From assembly GCA_910577295.1 (NCBI GenBank), contig CAJTLS010000012.1, positions 1 to 20,731 on the forward strand: DNA of 20,731 bases, written 5' to 3'. Made by a program: the position numbers and the translations under genes. Below, piece by piece: positions 13,904 to 20,731 of this stretch (the first letter of the stretch is position 1; the number at the start of each line of letters is the position of its first letter). The notes beneath the pieces were generated by a model. It saw nothing but the letters and a program-made list of their open reading frames with translations, did not search any database and was not told where the DNA came from. This DNA comes from an uncultured Eubacterium sp. (GTDB lineage Bacteria > Bacillota > Clostridia > Lachnospirales > Lachnospiraceae).

Positions 13904-15535
13904 TTATTCTGATTTCATCGCATTCAGGACTGCAAAATACGACGGTTTCGCCGCATAATCGCTGCCAAACAACGCCGGATAGCTTGCTTCTCCCTTAAAA
14001 TCCGTAAGCCATGTATCCGCATCCGTCAATCCCCAGAAAGTAACGCCCGTAATATTTATCTTTTGGTTCCTCTTACAGTCTGTCAGCATCCGAAACAGCA
14101 TTTCATATTTATCAGCCAGTTTCTTCTGCGTGGCAACAGCGGTATTCGGCGTATGGATATCCAGTTCCGTCAACTGTATCTCAATCTTCCCTGGGTCAAT
14201 CTGATTATATTTCTGAATCGCCACTTTCACCGTGGCAAGCGTAGGATAGTCCAAAAGGTAGTGAGACTGCATTCCCATCCCGTCGCAGAGCCCCGCCTCG
14301 TAAAGATTCTTCAGTACTTGATACAATTTATCCCGTTTGTCCGTATTATATTCATTATAATCATTCAAAAACAGCTTCACATCTTTATCGGCATACCGTC
14401 TTGCAAAAGTAAACGCATCCGTAATATAACTCTCGTCGCCATATACGCGATACCAATTCGACTTCGCGCGGTAATCCCCTTCGTCTGTCACGACCTCGTT
14501 CGCCACATCCCACGCATATATCAACCCCGGATAATGAGTCTGACAATAGGTAAGTACTTTCTTGATATAACTCTCCATACGCAGGCGCATTACGTCTTTC
14601 GTCACATATTCCTGATTCACATCATACCCTTTATGGAAAAACCACTCCGGCGTCTGATTGTGCCATATCAGCGTATGTCCGCGAAGCTTCAGTCCGTTGT
14701 CATAAGCCAGACGTAACACCTGCTCCAAGTTCTCCTCATTGATAAGGACATCCGTATCCTTTCCTTTTTCCACATTGTCAGAACTAAGTAATACATACGG
14801 TTTCATTTGGTTTTCCATCGTAATCGAATTAAATTGTTCGGAAATCAATTCCTTTGCCTTGGCATAAGCGCCAGCGCCCTTCATCTGCCACGTATTGGCA
14901 GCGACGCCAATCCTGAAATCTGCCTTATAAGTATCCTTTAATGTATTTTTTAATGTTGGAGCTTTCACTGCTACTTTCACCTTTACTTTCTTTCCACTAT
15001 ATGTTGTTGCCTTAATCGTTGCCTTTCCCACATACTGACCGGTAACAACTCCGTTTTTTACTGTTACAACGTCATTATTGGAAGACTTCCACGTAGCCTT
15101 GTCATTGGAACTTCGGGGAGTCATTTTGGCGAACAATCGCACCGAATCATACTTGTTCAGCGTAAGGGTTTTCACCCTCTTGCCTTTCTTATTCGTCAGC
15201 AAAACGGATTTTGCGCCTTTTACAACTGTTACTTTACACTTGAGACGCTTAATTCTGCCCTTTCTTTTCACTTTGGCAGTAACTACCGTCTTCCCCTTTT
15301 TATAGCCTCTTACTTTACCTGACGAAGATACACGCGCCACTTTCCTCTTTGAAGAAGACCAGTATACGCGGGCGCCCCCCTTTTCTTTTACTTTCAACTG
15401 AACATTTTTTCCGATTGCAATTGTCACCTTTTTCTTATTCAGCTTTCCTTTGACGGAAGCTTCGCTCTGATTCCCACCCGCTGCCACTGATATGGCCATT
15501 GCATACACTAGTACGCATGCTATCGCTCTTTTCAC
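13904..15535 (-). CDS. Secreted GH10 endo-1,4-beta-xylanase with two Ig-like domains
   Basis: A 543-residue secreted enzyme. The N-terminal signal peptide (MKRAIACVLVYAMAISVAAG) probably cleaves near residue 26. Two Lys-rich bacterial Ig-like (Big_2) repeats follow, about 30-105 and 110-192, with the YWSSSKRKVARVSSSGKV and TWKSSNNDVVTVKNGVVTG signatures. The GH10 barrel (about 200-543) has GHTLIWHNQTPEWF, acid/base Glu347 in WDVANE, nucleophile Glu457 in QLTELDIHT, and VTFWGLTDADTW. GH10 enzymes cut internal beta-1,4 bonds of xylan with retention. The start is GTG, with AAAGGA 10 nt upstream. There is no LPXTG anchor, so surface attachment, if any, would be through the basic Ig-like repeats. 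It lies 15 bp after the helicase gene with no promoter visible, so it appears to be co-transcribed with it. Confidence 0.95.
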   Translation of the reverse strand: MKRAIACVLVYAMAISVAAGGNQSEASVKGKLNKKKVTIAIGKNVQLKVKEKGGARVYWSSSKRKVARVSSSGKVRGYKKGKTVVTAKVKRKGRIKRLKCKVTVVKGAKSVLLTNKKGKRVKTLTLNKYDSVRLFAKMTPRSSNDKATWKSSNNDVVTVKNGVVTGQYVGKATIKATTYSGKKVKVKVAVKAPTLKNTLKDTYKADFRIGVAANTWQMKGAGAYAKAKELISEQFNSITMENQMKPYVLLSSDNVEKGKDTDVLINEENLEQVLRLAYDNGLKLRGHTLIWHNQTPEWFFHKGYDVNQEYVTKDVMRLRMESYIKKVLTYCQTHYPGLIYAWDVANEVVTDEGDYRAKSNWYRVYGDESYITDAFTFARRYADKDVKLFLNDYNEYNTDKRDKLYQVLKNLYEAGLCDGMGMQSHYLLDYPTLATVKVAIQKYNQIDPGKIEIQLTELDIHTPNTAVATQKKLADKYEMLFRMLTDCKRNQKINITGVTFWGLTDADTWLTDFKGEASYPALFGSDYAAKPSYFAVLNAMKSE

Positions 15536-15550
15536 TACTTTTGTTCCTTT

Positions 15551-17419
15551 CTATTTGTCCTTTGCCTTTCTCTTTAATTCCGGCGCCATCTCATAAAGAA
15601 ACCTCGAGGGCTCCATCTTTTTATTAAAGCGCTCTTTTACAAAAGAAATATGCAAATGTCTCTTGGCTCTCGTCATCGCAACATAGAGCATCCGGCGTTC
15701 CTCTTCTACCTCTCCCGCCTGTATAGATTTAGAATAAGGACTGACCCCCTCATTGACCGTCGGAATAAAAACCACCTGAAATTCCAATCCCTTGGAGCCA
15801 TGCATTGTCAACAGGTTTATCCCGTCTTTTTCCCTTTGCTTCTTCTGCTGCTCCCTCTGCATCTCATCAAGCATCTCACCATAATTATCGACAAAAGAAA
15901 GCCACTCGGCCAGACTTTCTCTCTCTTTTGCCGTTTCCTGTATTTCATCCAACACTTCAAACCAATCTTGAACATCCGCGTTCCGCTCTTTCGCATATTG
16001 CGTAAGAAACTCATCGTAACCGATACCTTTACGGATATAATGCAGAGCCGAATAAGGAGACAGGCTCTTCAAGGTAAACAATTGCGTCTCAAACTCTTCT
16101 AGACGCTCCAACATCCATAATTGTTTCTTTCTGATATAATACGAGCGCAATGCTTCAAAGGATACTTCCGTTTTCTCAAAAGCCGCCCTGCTGAGATATC
16201 TTACCGGACGGTTACATATCTTGAGGAATTTTGCCCGACTGTAGTTCCCCAGCGCAATCTTCACATAACAGAGCAAATCTCCCGCCAGCCACGTATCAAA
16301 AATGTTCGGTACTCTTTCCTTCATGATAAAAGGCAGTCCGTGCTCCATAAGTTTTCCGGCGACCGTACGCATCTGCGTATTCGTGCGGAACAACACCGCC
16401 ATATCCTTATAAGCGATTCCTTTCTGCCGATATCCCTCCAACTGCCTCACAATCTCGTCGGCTTCGGTCGTCAGATTCTTATCCCGTCGGATACGGACGC
16501 CCTCTTTCTTACCGGTATGCGCCGTTAAGTCTTTTTTATACCGCTTTTTATTGTGGCGGATTAACTTTCCCGCCGCTTTCAAAATCTGGCTGGAACAGCG
16601 ATAATTCACACCAAGTAAAATTTGTTCCACCCCCGGAAATCGTTTGGGAAACGAGAGCATAATATCCGGTTTGGCTCCGCGGAAGCCATAAATCGACTGG
16701 TCATCATCCCCCACAATAAATAAATTGTTCTCCGGTTGTGCAAGCATAAGTATGTTTTCGTATTGGAGCTGGTTAATATCCTGAAACTCATCAATGAGTA
16801 TGTATTGAAATTGCTGTTGCCAACGCAGCAGAATATCATCACGAGCATTCAGAAGTTCATAGGTATATACTAACATATCATCAAAATCGAGACAACGGTG
16901 TCTTTGCAATCTTTGCTGATACCCCTGATAAAGGTCACGAAATATCTGTTCTGGACAATGGATGGAGTAGTAACAGCGAATATCAATACCATTCCCTTTT
17001 ACCTTACTGATTTCTCTCTCTATATCTTCCAGAAACGCTTTCGAATCCTCCACCTCATAATTTGTATCGCGCAGCGCTTCTTCCAGAAATCGCATCTTAA
17101 GCGCCGGCGTAACAATATCCTTTCCTTCATAATGATAAGCTGCCCGCAGAATGCGGAAAAAGATAGAGTGAAACGTTCCAAATTGAACAGGCAGATGTTT
17201 CCCGCCCATCATCCCATCAAAACGCTGCTGCATCTCAAGAGCCGCCATCTTTGAAAAGGTGACGACAAGTATCTTATGTGCGGATACTCCATACTCTTCA
17301 ATCAGCGTCTTAATTCGATTCGTAATCACATATGTCTTGCCGACACCGGGCCCCGCCAAAACCATGGCCGGCCCCTCGTGATGGCAAATTGCCTTATACT
17401 GTTCTTCATTGTGCGTCAT
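15551..17419 (-). CDS. UvrD/PcrA/Rep-type superfamily 1 DNA helicase (short form)
   Basis: A 622-residue 3'-5' helicase. Motif I is AGPGVGKT (Lys28), motif Ia LVVTFSKMAALEM, motif II LIDEFQD (210-214, more often DETQD), motif III VGDDDQSIYGFRGA (236-249), motif IV GVNYRCSSQI, motif V LLTMHGSKGLEFQVVF, and motif VI RRMLYVAMTRAKRHL (near 575-590). UvrD and PcrA unwind DNA in excision repair and replication restart. It is about 100 residues shorter than typical PcrA and lacks the C-terminal RNA-polymerase-binding extension, so I give no gene symbol. The ATG at 17419 lies inside the end of gltX (14-bp overlap), and no strong ribosome site is visible, which suggests translational coupling to gltX. 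Confidence 0.92.
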   Translation of the reverse strand: MTHNEEQYKAICHHEGPAMVLAGPGVGKTYVITNRIKTLIEEYGVSAHKILVVTFSKMAALEMQQRFDGMMGGKHLPVQFGTFHSIFFRILRAAYHYEGKDIVTPALKMRFLEEALRDTNYEVEDSKAFLEDIEREISKVKGNGIDIRCYYSIHCPEQIFRDLYQGYQQRLQRHRCLDFDDMLVYTYELLNARDDILLRWQQQFQYILIDEFQDINQLQYENILMLAQPENNLFIVGDDDQSIYGFRGAKPDIMLSFPKRFPGVEQILLGVNYRCSSQILKAAGKLIRHNKKRYKKDLTAHTGKKEGVRIRRDKNLTTEADEIVRQLEGYRQKGIAYKDMAVLFRTNTQMRTVAGKLMEHGLPFIMKERVPNIFDTWLAGDLLCYVKIALGNYSRAKFLKICNRPVRYLSRAAFEKTEVSFEALRSYYIRKKQLWMLERLEEFETQLFTLKSLSPYSALHYIRKGIGYDEFLTQYAKERNADVQDWFEVLDEIQETAKERESLAEWLSFVDNYGEMLDEMQREQQKKQREKDGINLLTMHGSKGLEFQVVFIPTVNEGVSPYSKSIQAGEVEEERRMLYVAMTRAKRHLHISFVKERFNKKMEPSRFLYEMAPELKRKAKDK

Positions 17420-18872
17420 TCAATAACTCGATTCCCCTTCTAATGCGCCGCAAAGATTCCTCTTTGCCGAGTATCTCCATAATCTCATAGGCACCTCCCG
17501 GCGTCATCTGCTTCCCGGAAACAGCCGTCCGCAACGGCCAGAGAACTAAACCGTTTTTACACTCCCGTTCGGCCACATAGGCTTTGACAACAGTTTCCAG
17601 CGTTCCGTGATTAAACTCTTCCAGCTCTTCCAGACGCGGCAGTATATCAAGCAATACTTCCTTTGAATTTTCAGTATTCGTCTTCATCTTCTTGTGCGTA
17701 TACATACTTACCTCATATGTCGGTAAGTCCTCAAAAAAATCAATCTTTTCCGCAATATCCGGAAACACTTCAATACGTGTCTTTACAAGGTCGGCAATCG
17801 CCCTGATATCAATATCTTTCGTAATTACTTTTTTTATTTCCGGCAAGGCATACTCATAGTATTTCTCATCTTCCATCGCCTTAATATACTCGCCATTCAT
17901 CCAACGCAGCTTCACAAGGTCAAATACTGCCGGTGATTTATTGATACGGGTATAGTCAAAAGTTTCCTCCAGTTCTTTTAAGGAGAATATCTCCCTGTCC
18001 TCTGCGGGACTCCAGCCAAGCAGGGCAACATAATTTACGACTGCCTCCGGCAAAAAGCCCAGTTCCATTAAATCTTCAAAAGAGGAAGCGCCACCTCGCT
18101 TTGCCAGCTTTTTATGATTTTCATCCGTAATAATCGGACAGTGGACATACTCGGGAATCTCCCATCCAAACGCCTGATAGAGACGGTTGTATTTGGGCGC
18201 AGAAGATAAATATTCATTGCCGCGTACAACATGGGTAATCCCCATCAGATGGTCGTCAATTACATTAGCAAAATTATAGGTCGGATATCCGTCGGATTTA
18301 ATCAAAACCATATCGTCCAAATCTTCATTTGGTGCGGTAATATCGCCATAAATAACATCATGGAACGTCGTCTCGCCCTCAGTCGGATTGTTCTGGCGGA
18401 TAACATAAGGAATGCCCGCCTTGAGTTTCTCTTCGATTTCTTCTTTTCCCAACTGAAGACAATGTTTATCGTATTTTGCAGCCTTTTCTCCTTTTTTCTC
18501 CGCCTCGTCGTGAAGTTCCTGTAACCTCTCTTTTGTGCAGAAACAGTAATATGCCTCTCCTTTTTCTACCAACTGCTTGGCATATTCCAGATAGATACCC
18601 GATTTCACGCGCTCGCTCTGCACATAAGGCCCGAAACCGCCGTCCTTATCCGGTCCCTCATCATGGTGCAGTCCAGCTTGCTCCATCGTCTTATATATCA
18701 GCTCAAGAGCGCCCTCAACAAAACGCTTTTGGTCAGTGTCCTCAATACGAAGAAGGAAATCCCCTCCCGCATGTTTAGCAATCAGGTACTCATATAGCGC
18801 TGTCCGCAAATTGCCGACATGCATCTTCCCCGTCGGACTCGGGGCATACCGTGTTCGAATTTTCTCACTCAT
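17406..18872 (-). CDS. gltX: Glutamyl-tRNA synthetase
   Basis: A 488-residue class I synthetase of normal length. RYAPSPTGKMHVGNLRTAL (8-26) contains the HIGH-type motif as HVGN. RIEDTDQKR follows, then a zinc-binding-type insertion with Cys110, Cys112 and Cys138, VVRGNEYLSSAPKYN for tRNA and substrate contacts, and the KMSKS-type motif as KKLAKR (254-259; KLSKR in most homologues). The C-terminal helical anticodon-binding part is complete. It charges tRNA-Glu, and in many Firmicutes also tRNA-Gln for later amidation. The ATG at 18872 has AGAGG about 8 nt upstream. It lies 21 bp after the kinase-like gene and overlaps the helicase gene, so all three probably share a transcript. Confidence 0.96.
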   Translation of the reverse strand: MSEKIRTRYAPSPTGKMHVGNLRTALYEYLIAKHAGGDFLLRIEDTDQKRFVEGALELIYKTMEQAGLHHDEGPDKDGGFGPYVQSERVKSGIYLEYAKQLVEKGEAYYCFCTKERLQELHDEAEKKGEKAAKYDKHCLQLGKEEIEEKLKAGIPYVIRQNNPTEGETTFHDVIYGDITAPNEDLDDMVLIKSDGYPTYNFANVIDDHLMGITHVVRGNEYLSSAPKYNRLYQAFGWEIPEYVHCPIITDENHKKLAKRGGASSFEDLMELGFLPEAVVNYVALLGWSPAEDREIFSLKELEETFDYTRINKSPAVFDLVKLRWMNGEYIKAMEDEKYYEYALPEIKKVITKDIDIRAIADLVKTRIEVFPDIAEKIDFFEDLPTYEVSMYTHKKMKTNTENSKEVLLDILPRLEELEEFNHGTLETVVKAYVAERECKNGLVLWPLRTAVSGKQMTPGGAYEIMEILGKEESLRRIRRGIELLNDAQ

Positions 18873-18893
18873 AACTTTACCTCTCGTTTCATC

Positions 18894-19508
18894 CTATTTC
18901 ATCGTATCCAAATACGCTTTCAGACATGCTACCGTACCTTCCATGCTGTTTAAATCGCTGCGAATAGCCATGTCATAATTTAACACGTTATCCCAGCGCT
19001 CGCCGGAATGATACTTGTAATAATTGGCTCTGCTTTTGTCTTTTTTCATTACCGTCTCCGCCGCCTTGTTTTTTGATATGCCCTCAACTTCAACGGCTCT
19101 CTTTATGCGGAAATCCAAAGACGCATGAACAAACAGATTCACAACGTCTTCCCGCTCTTTTAAAATATAATCCGCACACCTGCCGACAATCACGCATGGG
19201 CCCTCTTCCGCCACGCTGCGAATCACTTTCGACTGCGCCAGAAAAATGCGGTCGTCCAGCGACAGACCAGAAAAACCAATATCCTGATTGGAATAGACAT
19301 TCATCCCCATAGCAATAGAATAGAGCAGGCTGTTACTTGCTTTGTCCTCGGCACGTGCAAAAGCAGCTTCCGCAAAACCGGTGTCTTTCGCTGCTCTGGA
19401 AATAATTTCATTATCATAAAATGGCAACGAATAAGCATCCGCCAGTCTTTCTCCTATTTCACGCCCCCCACTTCCGTACTGCCTTGTAATTGTAATCACT
19501 CGATTCAT
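18894..19508 (-). CDS. Cytidylate kinase-like family protein
   Basis: A 204-residue protein of the cytidylate-kinase-like family (Pfam Cytidylate_kin2). It opens MNRVITITRQYGSGGREIG, where the nucleotide-binding loop is GSGGREIG and the usual Gly-Lys-Ser/Thr of a P-loop is missing. PFYDNEIISRAAKDTG, GPCVIVGRCADYIL, FVHASLDFRIKRA and a KDKSRANYYKYHSG lid-like segment follow, as in the family. True cytidylate kinases phosphorylate CMP; whether this branch does is unknown, and the genome's real cmk is probably elsewhere. The ATG at 19508 is chosen for GAGGG 6 nt upstream and because family similarity starts there. The frame is open 41 codons further upstream, but that stretch overlaps the promoter and a leader hairpin. 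First gene of the gltX run. Confidence 0.85.
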   Translation of the reverse strand: MNRVITITRQYGSGGREIGERLADAYSLPFYDNEIISRAAKDTGFAEAAFARAEDKASNSLLYSIAMGMNVYSNQDIGFSGLSLDDRIFLAQSKVIRSVAEEGPCVIVGRCADYILKEREDVVNLFVHASLDFRIKRAVEVEGISKNKAAETVMKKDKSRANYYKYHSGERWDNVLNYDMAIRSDLNSMEGTVACLKAYLDTMK

Positions 19509-19553
19509 AAAATCCCTCATTTCTGCAAGATAAAAATCCTTTACCTTTGCTTT

Positions 19554-19580
19554 CCTGCTGCATAGCCTGACGGCAGCAGG
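19554..19580 (-). other. Hairpin in the 5' leader of the kinase-like gene
   Basis: A perfect 8-bp stem, CCTGCTGC/GCAGCAGG, with an 11-nt loop, lies inside the predicted leader (start near 19592, ATG at 19508). No T-run follows directly, so it does not look like a finished terminator; it may be an RNA stability or regulatory element. Confidence 0.5.
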
Positions 19581-19598
19581 CATTTCACATTTTCTTTC

Positions 19599-19627
19599 AT
19601 TATACTGATTTTTCTCCTGTTTCGCAA
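19599..19627 (-). promoter_or_regulatory. Promoter of the kinase-like/gltX run
   Basis: On the minus strand TTGCGA (19622-19627) and a perfect TATAAT (19599-19604) are 17 bp apart, just after the amidase stop codon. The predicted start near 19592 gives a leader of about 84 nt containing the hairpin at 19554-19580. Confidence 0.75.
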
Positions 19628-19643
19628 GCACTGTGACAAGAAA

Positions 19644-20393
19644 TTATTTCTTAAAATAAGAATCGATTCCGTTTGCAATTCCTTTCACCATCTTCTTTTG
19701 ATAAGAGGAAGATGCCATCTTCCTGTCCTCGCCCGGATTGCTCATAAATCCCATTTCAACAATCGTAACCGGAACTTTACACCAGTTAATTCCCGTCATC
19801 GTATCCGTATACATAACGCCGCGGTTTTTAGCTCCCGTCGATTTACAAAAAGCAGACAAAACCTTTTTTGACAGCGACTGGCTCGCCTTGCGGTTCTTCT
19901 TTGTCAGATATTTATTTTTACTCGTAGGCGCAATCGTTAAAGCTCCTTTTACACTGGAACTTCCCGCGCTGTTTGCATGAATACGAATAAAGGCGTCCGC
20001 TTTTTTCGCATTTGCTATCTTCGCCCTATCCACATTTGACAACTTCACGTTATTTTTTGTGCGCACCATAATCACTTTATATCCCCGTTCCACCAGCTTT
20101 TTCTTCAGCTTCTTTGCCACTTGAAGATTTAGCTTATATTCCGGCAGATGAGTAGCACATCCGCTTGTTCCTCCTGTAACTTTGGCTTTTCGTGTCTTTG
20201 ACCTCGGTCCGTTTGGCTCCGTAGCGCTCATTGCGCGTGTCTGATGTCCGGCGTCAATAACAATGACTTTTTGCTTCTTTTCCTTTGCTTTTGGCGCTGT
20301 TTGCGATGTTTCCGCCTTTCCTGTTCTCACACAAAAGCTCCCTGTAAATACTACCATGGCAAGCGCCAGTAAAATGATTCGTCTCGTTCTCAT
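19644..20393 (-). CDS. Secreted N-acetylmuramoyl-L-alanine amidase (Amidase_3)
   Basis: A 249-residue secreted zinc amidase. The signal peptide (MRTRRIILLALAMVVFTGSF) probably cleaves after Ala27 (GKA/ETS). A Lys/Ala-rich linker leads to the Amidase_3 domain (about 41-247). Zinc ligands and catalytic residues are visible: His50 in VIVIDAGH, Glu85 in PEYKLN, His139 in RIHANSAG, and Glu213 in TIVEMGFMSN. Such enzymes cut the bond between muramic acid and the stem peptide in peptidoglycan, for cell separation, sporulation or germination. No SH3, SPOR or LysM binding domain is present. The ATG at 20393 has GGGAGG 6 nt upstream; the frame extends 16 codons further but without such a site. The gene lies between the tRNA-Leu terminator and the gltX-run promoter. 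Confidence 0.93.
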   Translation of the reverse strand: MRTRRIILLALAMVVFTGSFCVRTGKAETSQTAPKAKEKKQKVIVIDAGHQTRAMSATEPNGPRSKTRKAKVTGGTSGCATHLPEYKLNLQVAKKLKKKLVERGYKVIMVRTKNNVKLSNVDRAKIANAKKADAFIRIHANSAGSSSVKGALTIAPTSKNKYLTKKNRKASQSLSKKVLSAFCKSTGAKNRGVMYTDTMTGINWCKVPVTIVEMGFMSNPGEDRKMASSSYQKKMVKGIANGIDSYFKK

Positions 20394-20427
20394 AAAGTAC
20401 CTCCCCATATTTATAATCGTATAATGG

Positions 20428-20460
20428 AAAAAAGACATCATCGGAGGATGACGTCTTTTT
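20428..20460 (-). terminator. Terminator of tRNA-Leu
   Basis: AAAAAGACATCATC pairs with GATGACGTCTTTTT (one A/C mismatch, which is a G-U pair on the minus strand), with a 5-nt loop. On the minus strand it follows the tRNA-Leu 3' end by 2 nt and finishes with a run of six T. The plus-strand reading also ends in five T. Confidence 0.85.
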
Positions 20461-20462
20461 CA

Positions 20463-20545
20463 TGCGGAGTATGGGACTTGAACCCACACGCCCTACGAGC
20501 ACATGATCCTTAGTCATGCCTGTCTGCCAATTCCAGCAACTCCGC
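20463..20545 (-). tRNA. tRNA-Leu (anticodon AAG)
   Basis: An 83-nt class II tRNA. The acceptor stem is GCGGAGT/ACTCCGC with discriminator A. The anticodon stem CATGA/TCATG closes the loop CTAAGGA, giving anticodon AAG for CUU codons. The long variable arm (TGCTCGTAGGGCG) and the T arm GTGGGTTCAAGTCCCAT are typical of Leu. CCA is not encoded. The first anticodon base A would be expected to become inosine. Confidence 0.95.
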
Positions 20546-20546
20546 A

Positions 20547-20583
20547 TATTATTCACTGACAGAAAAACTATCAGCGAATAATA
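20547..20583. repeat. Palindrome in the tRNA-Leu leader
   Basis: TATTATTC-A-CTGA pairs with TCAG-C-GAATAATA around an 11-nt loop, an inverted repeat with one mismatch. It spans the interval from the tRNA 5' end to the -10 box. It could be a processing hairpin in the precursor or an operator. Confidence 0.65.
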
Positions 20584-20611
20584 TAATATCAAATAAACCA
20601 GTAATTGTCAA
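20583..20611 (-). promoter_or_regulatory. Promoter of tRNA-Leu
   Basis: On the minus strand TTGACA (20606-20611) and TATTAT (20583-20588) are 17 bp apart. The start near 20576 leaves a leader of about 30 nt before the mature tRNA. Confidence 0.82.
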
Positions 20612-20731
20612 CTAATTTTTAGGACAATCGGTTAATAATTTGTCTCAACTCATTTGTGTTATTACAGTGGGTATCGTGCTGTATCTTGTCCGGTATCCAC
20701 TCCCAACGAAAAATACATTGTTTCTTTCATT

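Noticed and set aside
14063..14716. Plus-strand open frame of 217 codons opposite the xylanase
   Set aside because: It is antisense to the GH10 barrel, whose catalytic residues are intact. The His/Arg/Ile-rich translation matches no family.
19509..19600. T-box riboswitch upstream of the gltX run
   Set aside because: No TGGNACCGCG-type T-box sequence, no specifier stem, and too short a leader.
19509..19631. Upstream 41-codon extension of the kinase-like protein
   Set aside because: It would start upstream of the predicted promoter -10 box, contains the leader hairpin, and family similarity begins at the ATG at 19508 behind GAGGG.
20254..20592. Minus-strand open frame of 112 codons covering tRNA-Leu and the amidase signal peptide
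   Set aside because: It runs through a complete tRNA and its terminator and is out of frame with the amidase.
20612..20731. Possible 3' end of a minus-strand gene or start of a plus-strand gene at the right edge
   Set aside because: The three minus frames hit stops quickly (TGA at the very edge, TGA near 20650, TAA near 20663), and none shows a recognisable domain or ribosome site. Plus frames are open but too short to judge.

Overview
The window (20.7 kb) looks like a chromosomal segment of a gut- or rumen-type Firmicute of class Clostridia, most likely Lachnospiraceae. This is inferred from AGGAGG-type ribosome sites, Lys-rich Ig-like (Big_2) surface domains, a Csp-type subtilisin, a FeoB-associated Cys-rich micro-protein, a DUF1292 protein, a secreted GH10 xylanase, tRNAs without encoded CCA, and consensus sigma-A promoters. 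I see no phage, plasmid, insertion sequence or CRISPR array.

Layout. 1-1361 (minus): a tRNA-Pro/tRNA-Gly pair, cut by the window edge, is driven by a perfect TTGACA-17-TATAAT promoter inside the 3' end of an isolated hisC-type aminotransferase gene. hisC in turn has its own promoter overlapping the stop codon of the next gene. 1358-6420 (minus): a Csp-like subtilisin with an intact catalytic triad, a ClpX unfoldase with no clpP beside it, and a membrane-anchored HtrA serine protease. The two gaps flanking clpX carry related arrays of hairpins. 6566-8093 (plus): a polyprenyl-phosphate sugar transferase that primes exopolysaccharide or glycan synthesis, with its own promoter. 8121-10520 (minus): a Cas4/RecB-like nuclease fused to an XPD/DinG-type iron-sulfur helicase, apparently expressed from a leaderless promoter. 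10622-13596 (plus): an ECF sigma factor overlapping by 8 nt a transmembrane beta-propeller protein that is a plausible cognate anti-sigma/sensor, followed by a separately promoted DUF1292 gene. A large bidirectional terminator lies at 13639-13696.

13709-20611 (minus): in transcription order, tRNA-Leu(AAG) with its own promoter and terminator, a secreted N-acetylmuramoyl-L-alanine amidase, then a run starting at a good promoter at 19599-19627: cytidylate-kinase-like protein, gltX, a short UvrD/PcrA-type helicase (overlapping gltX by 14 bp), GH10 xylanase and a 56-residue FeoB-associated membrane protein. The spacings (21 bp, overlap, 15 bp, 24 bp) suggest one transcript ending at the bidirectional terminator, which would place a secreted fibre-degrading enzyme behind translation and DNA-repair genes.

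Most of the window is core or housekeeping in character. The best candidates for something less described are the ECF sigma/beta-propeller pair, the nuclease-helicase fusion with its leaderless promoter, and the clpX-flanking hairpin arrays. Apart from the hairpin-containing gaps, no stretch over 300 bases lacks a gene.
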